From the NCBI GenBank assembly GCA_017459665.1, contig JAFUCN010000057.1, positions 1 through 35,307 of the forward strand: a stretch of DNA of 35,307 bases, given 5' to 3'. The notes beneath the pieces are model-generated. The model was not told the DNA's origin, searched no databases, and saw only the letters and a program-made list of their open reading frames with translations. The translations under genes and the position numbers were made by a program. Source of the stretch: Methanobrevibacter sp. GTDB lineage: Archaea > Methanobacteriota > Methanobacteria > Methanobacteriales > Methanobacteriaceae. Shown one piece after another: positions 33,405 through 35,307 of this stretch (position 1 is the stretch's first letter; each line of letters opens with the position of its first letter).

Positions 33405-33740
33405 ATGATAATTAATTGGAAAGAAGAAATAACAAGAATTGACCCTGACATAAAGTTCAGGGCACAAGGCGGATGGTTAAAAACCATAGAAAAACTAAAT
33501 AAAACTGTCAAAAACGGATATTCACTTGTTGGAGACTTTGTCAAAGCAGGTGACTTTGAAGAGGAGTACAGTGAAGGAATATACCTTGACTGCAATAAGG
33601 AAGGAACCGCTAAAAAGCCACAACAGGACTACAGAGTATTCCGTTTCAGGGACGGTAATGTACGATTGCTTGACATGGTAATCGACGGCGGTCAAGGCTG
33701 GGCGGTAGACCTGTGGGATGCGGTTGAGGGTGAACTTTAA
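33405..33740 (+). CDS. Hypothetical protein, 111 residues
   Basis: A soluble protein with mixed charge, no signal peptide and no membrane segment. It opens MIINWKEEITRIDPDIKFRA and ends with a strand-rich part (DYRVFRFRDGNVRLLDMVI then GQGWAVDLWDA) that suggests a small beta domain. I do not recognise a family. GGGTTTGAT lies before the ATG. It converges with the 129-residue hypothetical gene (3-nt gap). Coding is supported by the clean frame and by G+C content higher than the surrounding spacers. Confidence 0.65.
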   Translation: MIINWKEEITRIDPDIKFRAQGGWLKTIEKLNKTVKNGYSLVGDFVKAGDFEEEYSEGIYLDCNKEGTAKKPQQDYRVFRFRDGNVRLLDMVIDGGQGWAVDLWDAVEGEL

Positions 33741-33743
33741 AGA

Positions 33744-34133
33744 TTACTCTGAAATCTTGCCCCTAGGCCTGAATTTCGAAGTTCTTTTAATCGGGATATA
33801 TTCAGCGGGTTTGTGGCATTTGGGTTCTTCTAAAAGAAGAATCTTATGGTCCAGATTCCTGGAGAAATTCTTTTCTCTTCCTTCAATTATTCCCCTGAAA
33901 TTAACGTTAACATCACCGGTTCCACCGATATTCATTGTTAATTTTCCGGAAGAATCCAGATTTTCAAAGAAATCCTCCAAATCCATTGCCTCAAAGATTG
34001 GTGCAATATAACTTAAAGCCATCAGACCGTTTTTGTTTTCCCTGATTTGAACACGTCTTTGATCCAGTTCTATGGATTCTCCTGTTTTGATTATTGTTAA
34101 TCTGATTTTGTTTGAAATTTCTGAACTTAACAT
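33744..34133 (-). CDS. Hypothetical protein, 129 residues
   Basis: A soluble, probably beta-rich protein. Residues 1-60 hold repeated short strands (IRLTIIKTGESIELDQRRVQI), and a glycine-rich turn NIGGTGDVNVNFRG lies near 68-81. The C-terminal 25 residues are basic. No family is recognised and no catalytic pattern is seen. GGTGA lies 2-3 nt before the ATG region, and it follows the 34144-34551 gene by 10 nt on the same strand, so the two form an operon. Both proteins contain strands that look like small beta-barrel or sandwich parts. Confidence 0.65.
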   Translation of the reverse strand: MLSSEISNKIRLTIIKTGESIELDQRRVQIRENKNGLMALSYIAPIFEAMDLEDFFENLDSSGKLTMNIGGTGDVNVNFRGIIEGREKNFSRNLDHKILLLEEPKCHKPAEYIPIKRTSKFRPRGKISE

Positions 34134-34143
34134 AATTCACCCA

Positions 34144-34551
34144 TTAAATGTGACAGAATTCACAGCAGGAACAAGTTGGTGCGAAATATGAATCGTCAGG
34201 TTCAACAATTGCCTTTTGAGCAAACAGTGTAATGTTGAACTTAGGATGATATTCAGGACTCACTTCCTTGGTGATTGGTGACAATCCCCTGTAATAGACA
34301 GGCCTATAACCGGTTTCTGAAATGTTAAAGTAGAATTTTTCACCTGTTGTGAATTTAGTAAAGTATTCTTCAAGTTTCAATGTTTGTTTTGGACTGAGCG
34401 AGAACTCAAATCCCATTGTATCATCACTTCTTTGCCTTATTTTTGCATTTGTGATATCAACAGCCAATATATCGTCGTTACCTCTTACAAAAATAACGCA
34501 ATCTTCTAAATTTACATCATTTTCTTTTGCTATGTCCTTTAATTCAGTCAT
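34144..34551 (-). CDS. Hypothetical protein with a C-terminal cysteine cluster
   Basis: A 135-residue soluble protein. The middle part is strand-rich (MGFEFSLSPKQTLKLEEYFTKFTTGEKFYF in outline). The C-terminus ends in APTCSCCEFCHI, four cysteines and a histidine within eight residues, likely to bind a metal or iron-sulfur cluster. I start at the ATG at 34551, which has AGGTGAG 5 nt upstream; a GTG at 34560 lies within that ribosome binding site. It is first of a two-gene operon. No family is recognised. Confidence 0.68.
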   Translation of the reverse strand: MTELKDIAKENDVNLEDCVIFVRGNDDILAVDITNAKIRQRSDDTMGFEFSLSPKQTLKLEEYFTKFTTGEKFYFNISETGYRPVYYRGLSPITKEVSPEYHPKFNITLFAQKAIVEPDDSYFAPTCSCCEFCHI

Positions 34552-34660
34552 GATGCTCACCTAAAATTTAGTTATACCTAAAATAATTATTAAATGAAAT
34601 AATTAATAAAGTTATCTGAAAAAACAGGTTTATAAAGTATTAAGTATCTTAAAAGTTACC

Positions 34661-34699
34661 AAAAAAAGTAGTTTGAAGAAGATTATTTACATAATCTTC
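34661..34699 (-). terminator. Hairpin terminator after the LSm-L37e operon
   Basis: GAAGATTAT (34678-34686) and ATAATCTTC (34691-34699) form a perfect 9-bp stem with a 4-nt loop, 12 nt after the L37e stop. Read on the minus strand, a seven-T tract (complement of 34661-34667) follows. Confidence 0.75.
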
Positions 34700-34711
34700 A
34701 AGTTAACCAAC

Positions 34712-34900
34712 CTAAACTAATCTTTGTCTAGTAGTTGGTTTTTTATTTTGCCAGCTGTATCTCCTTAATTTTTTAGATTTACCAAATCCACAGGAAGCAC
34801 AGACTTTTTTACGTATGTGATAAGTGTTTTTACCACATCTTCTGCATCTGATATGGGTCTTTTTATTCTTTTTACCCATTGATGGAGTTCCCTTTGACAT
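34712..34900 (-). CDS. rpl37e: Large ribosomal subunit protein eL37 (L37e)
   Basis: A 62-residue basic zinc-binding ribosomal protein found only in archaea and eukaryotes. It opens [19 protein letters not shown]. The zinc motif is CRRC, then CASC 14 residues later, and the tail [17 protein letters not shown] fits the family. GGAGGTG precedes the ATG. It follows the LSm gene in the arrangement common to many archaea. Confidence 0.97.
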   Translation of the reverse strand: MSKGTPSMGKKNKKTHIRCRRCGKNTYHIRKKVCASCGFGKSKKLRRYSWQNKKPTTRQRLV

Positions 34901-34958
34901 TGATACACCTCCCCTAATTTCTCGTTAAAAATGTAATCTCGAAAGTATTGAATAATAC

Positions 34959-35198
<240 letters not shown>

Positions 35199-35307
35199 TT
35201 ATATTATCAAAATTTTAGTTTTTTAAATTATTAACTGAGTAAAAATCTACTCATCTACATAATATAATCAAGTTAAGATAAGACAAAACCTAATTAAAAC
35301 TAATACT

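Noticed and set aside
34144..34560. GTG start at 34560 for the cysteine-cluster protein
   Set aside because: This GTG is part of the AGGTGAG ribosome binding site of the ATG at 34551.

Overview
The window looks like chromosomal DNA of a methanogenic archaeon of the order Methanobacteriales, most likely Methanobrevibacter or a close relative. The grounds are AT-rich DNA, TATA-type promoters, GGTGA/GGAG-type ribosome binding sites, archaeal information genes (LSm protein, L37e, Dph6, archaeal GatC) and methanogen genes (MtrH, an F420-hydrogenase-beta relative). Also present are the archaeal phosphopantothenate synthetase, a class III (pseudopilin-like) signal peptide protein with its prepilin peptidase, and DUF4013-like membrane proteins. 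No tRNA, rRNA, CRISPR array or complete insertion sequence was seen.

Layout. 1-582: 5' part of a tyrosine recombinase running off the left edge. 650-3835: M42 aminopeptidase, an FrhB-like iron-sulfur flavoprotein whose domains appear circularly permuted, and a divergent flavodoxin-ferredoxin protein. 3830-6383: a two-gene operon of an RNase H-fold exonuclease and a helical-repeat protein. 6384-6726: a promoter followed by a highly structured candidate non-coding RNA. 6727-8405: small membrane protein, 4-phosphopantoate--beta-alanine ligase (CoA synthesis) and a UPF0200 P-loop kinase. 8407-11382: Dph6, a membrane protein, and a pilin plus prepilin peptidase pair. 11628-13229: CTP synthase, apparently starting at CTG. 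13315-18256: a tight seven-gene run (apgM, iron-sulfur flavoprotein, MATE exporter, acetyltransferase, a 56-residue small protein, esterase, zinc-ribbon protein). 18287-20028: gatC, an ACT-domain protein and homoserine dehydrogenase. 20151-23651: second MATE exporter, asparagine synthetase (probably leaderless) and a PadR regulator. 24298-25236: a stand-alone mtrH with its own terminator. 25376-29637: a six-gene operon of an XRE regulator, two DUF4013-like membrane proteins, a secreted acidic protein and a two-part ABC exporter. 30062-33241: RNase III, MetX with CBS domains, and AzlC/AzlD. 33405-34551: three hypothetical proteins. 34712-35189: LSm and L37e.

How the genes fit together. Aspartate-family metabolism is well represented: homoserine dehydrogenase with a separate ACT sensor, MetX, asparagine synthetase and an AzlCD exporter placed directly after metX. 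Redox chemistry is served by three flavin/iron-sulfur proteins. The best candidates for something undescribed are the XRE-DUF4013-secreted protein-ABC operon with palindromes at its promoter, the structured RNA at 6490-6626, and the permuted FrhB relative. Two genes (pyrG, azlC) lack any conventional start codon at the position their protein families require.
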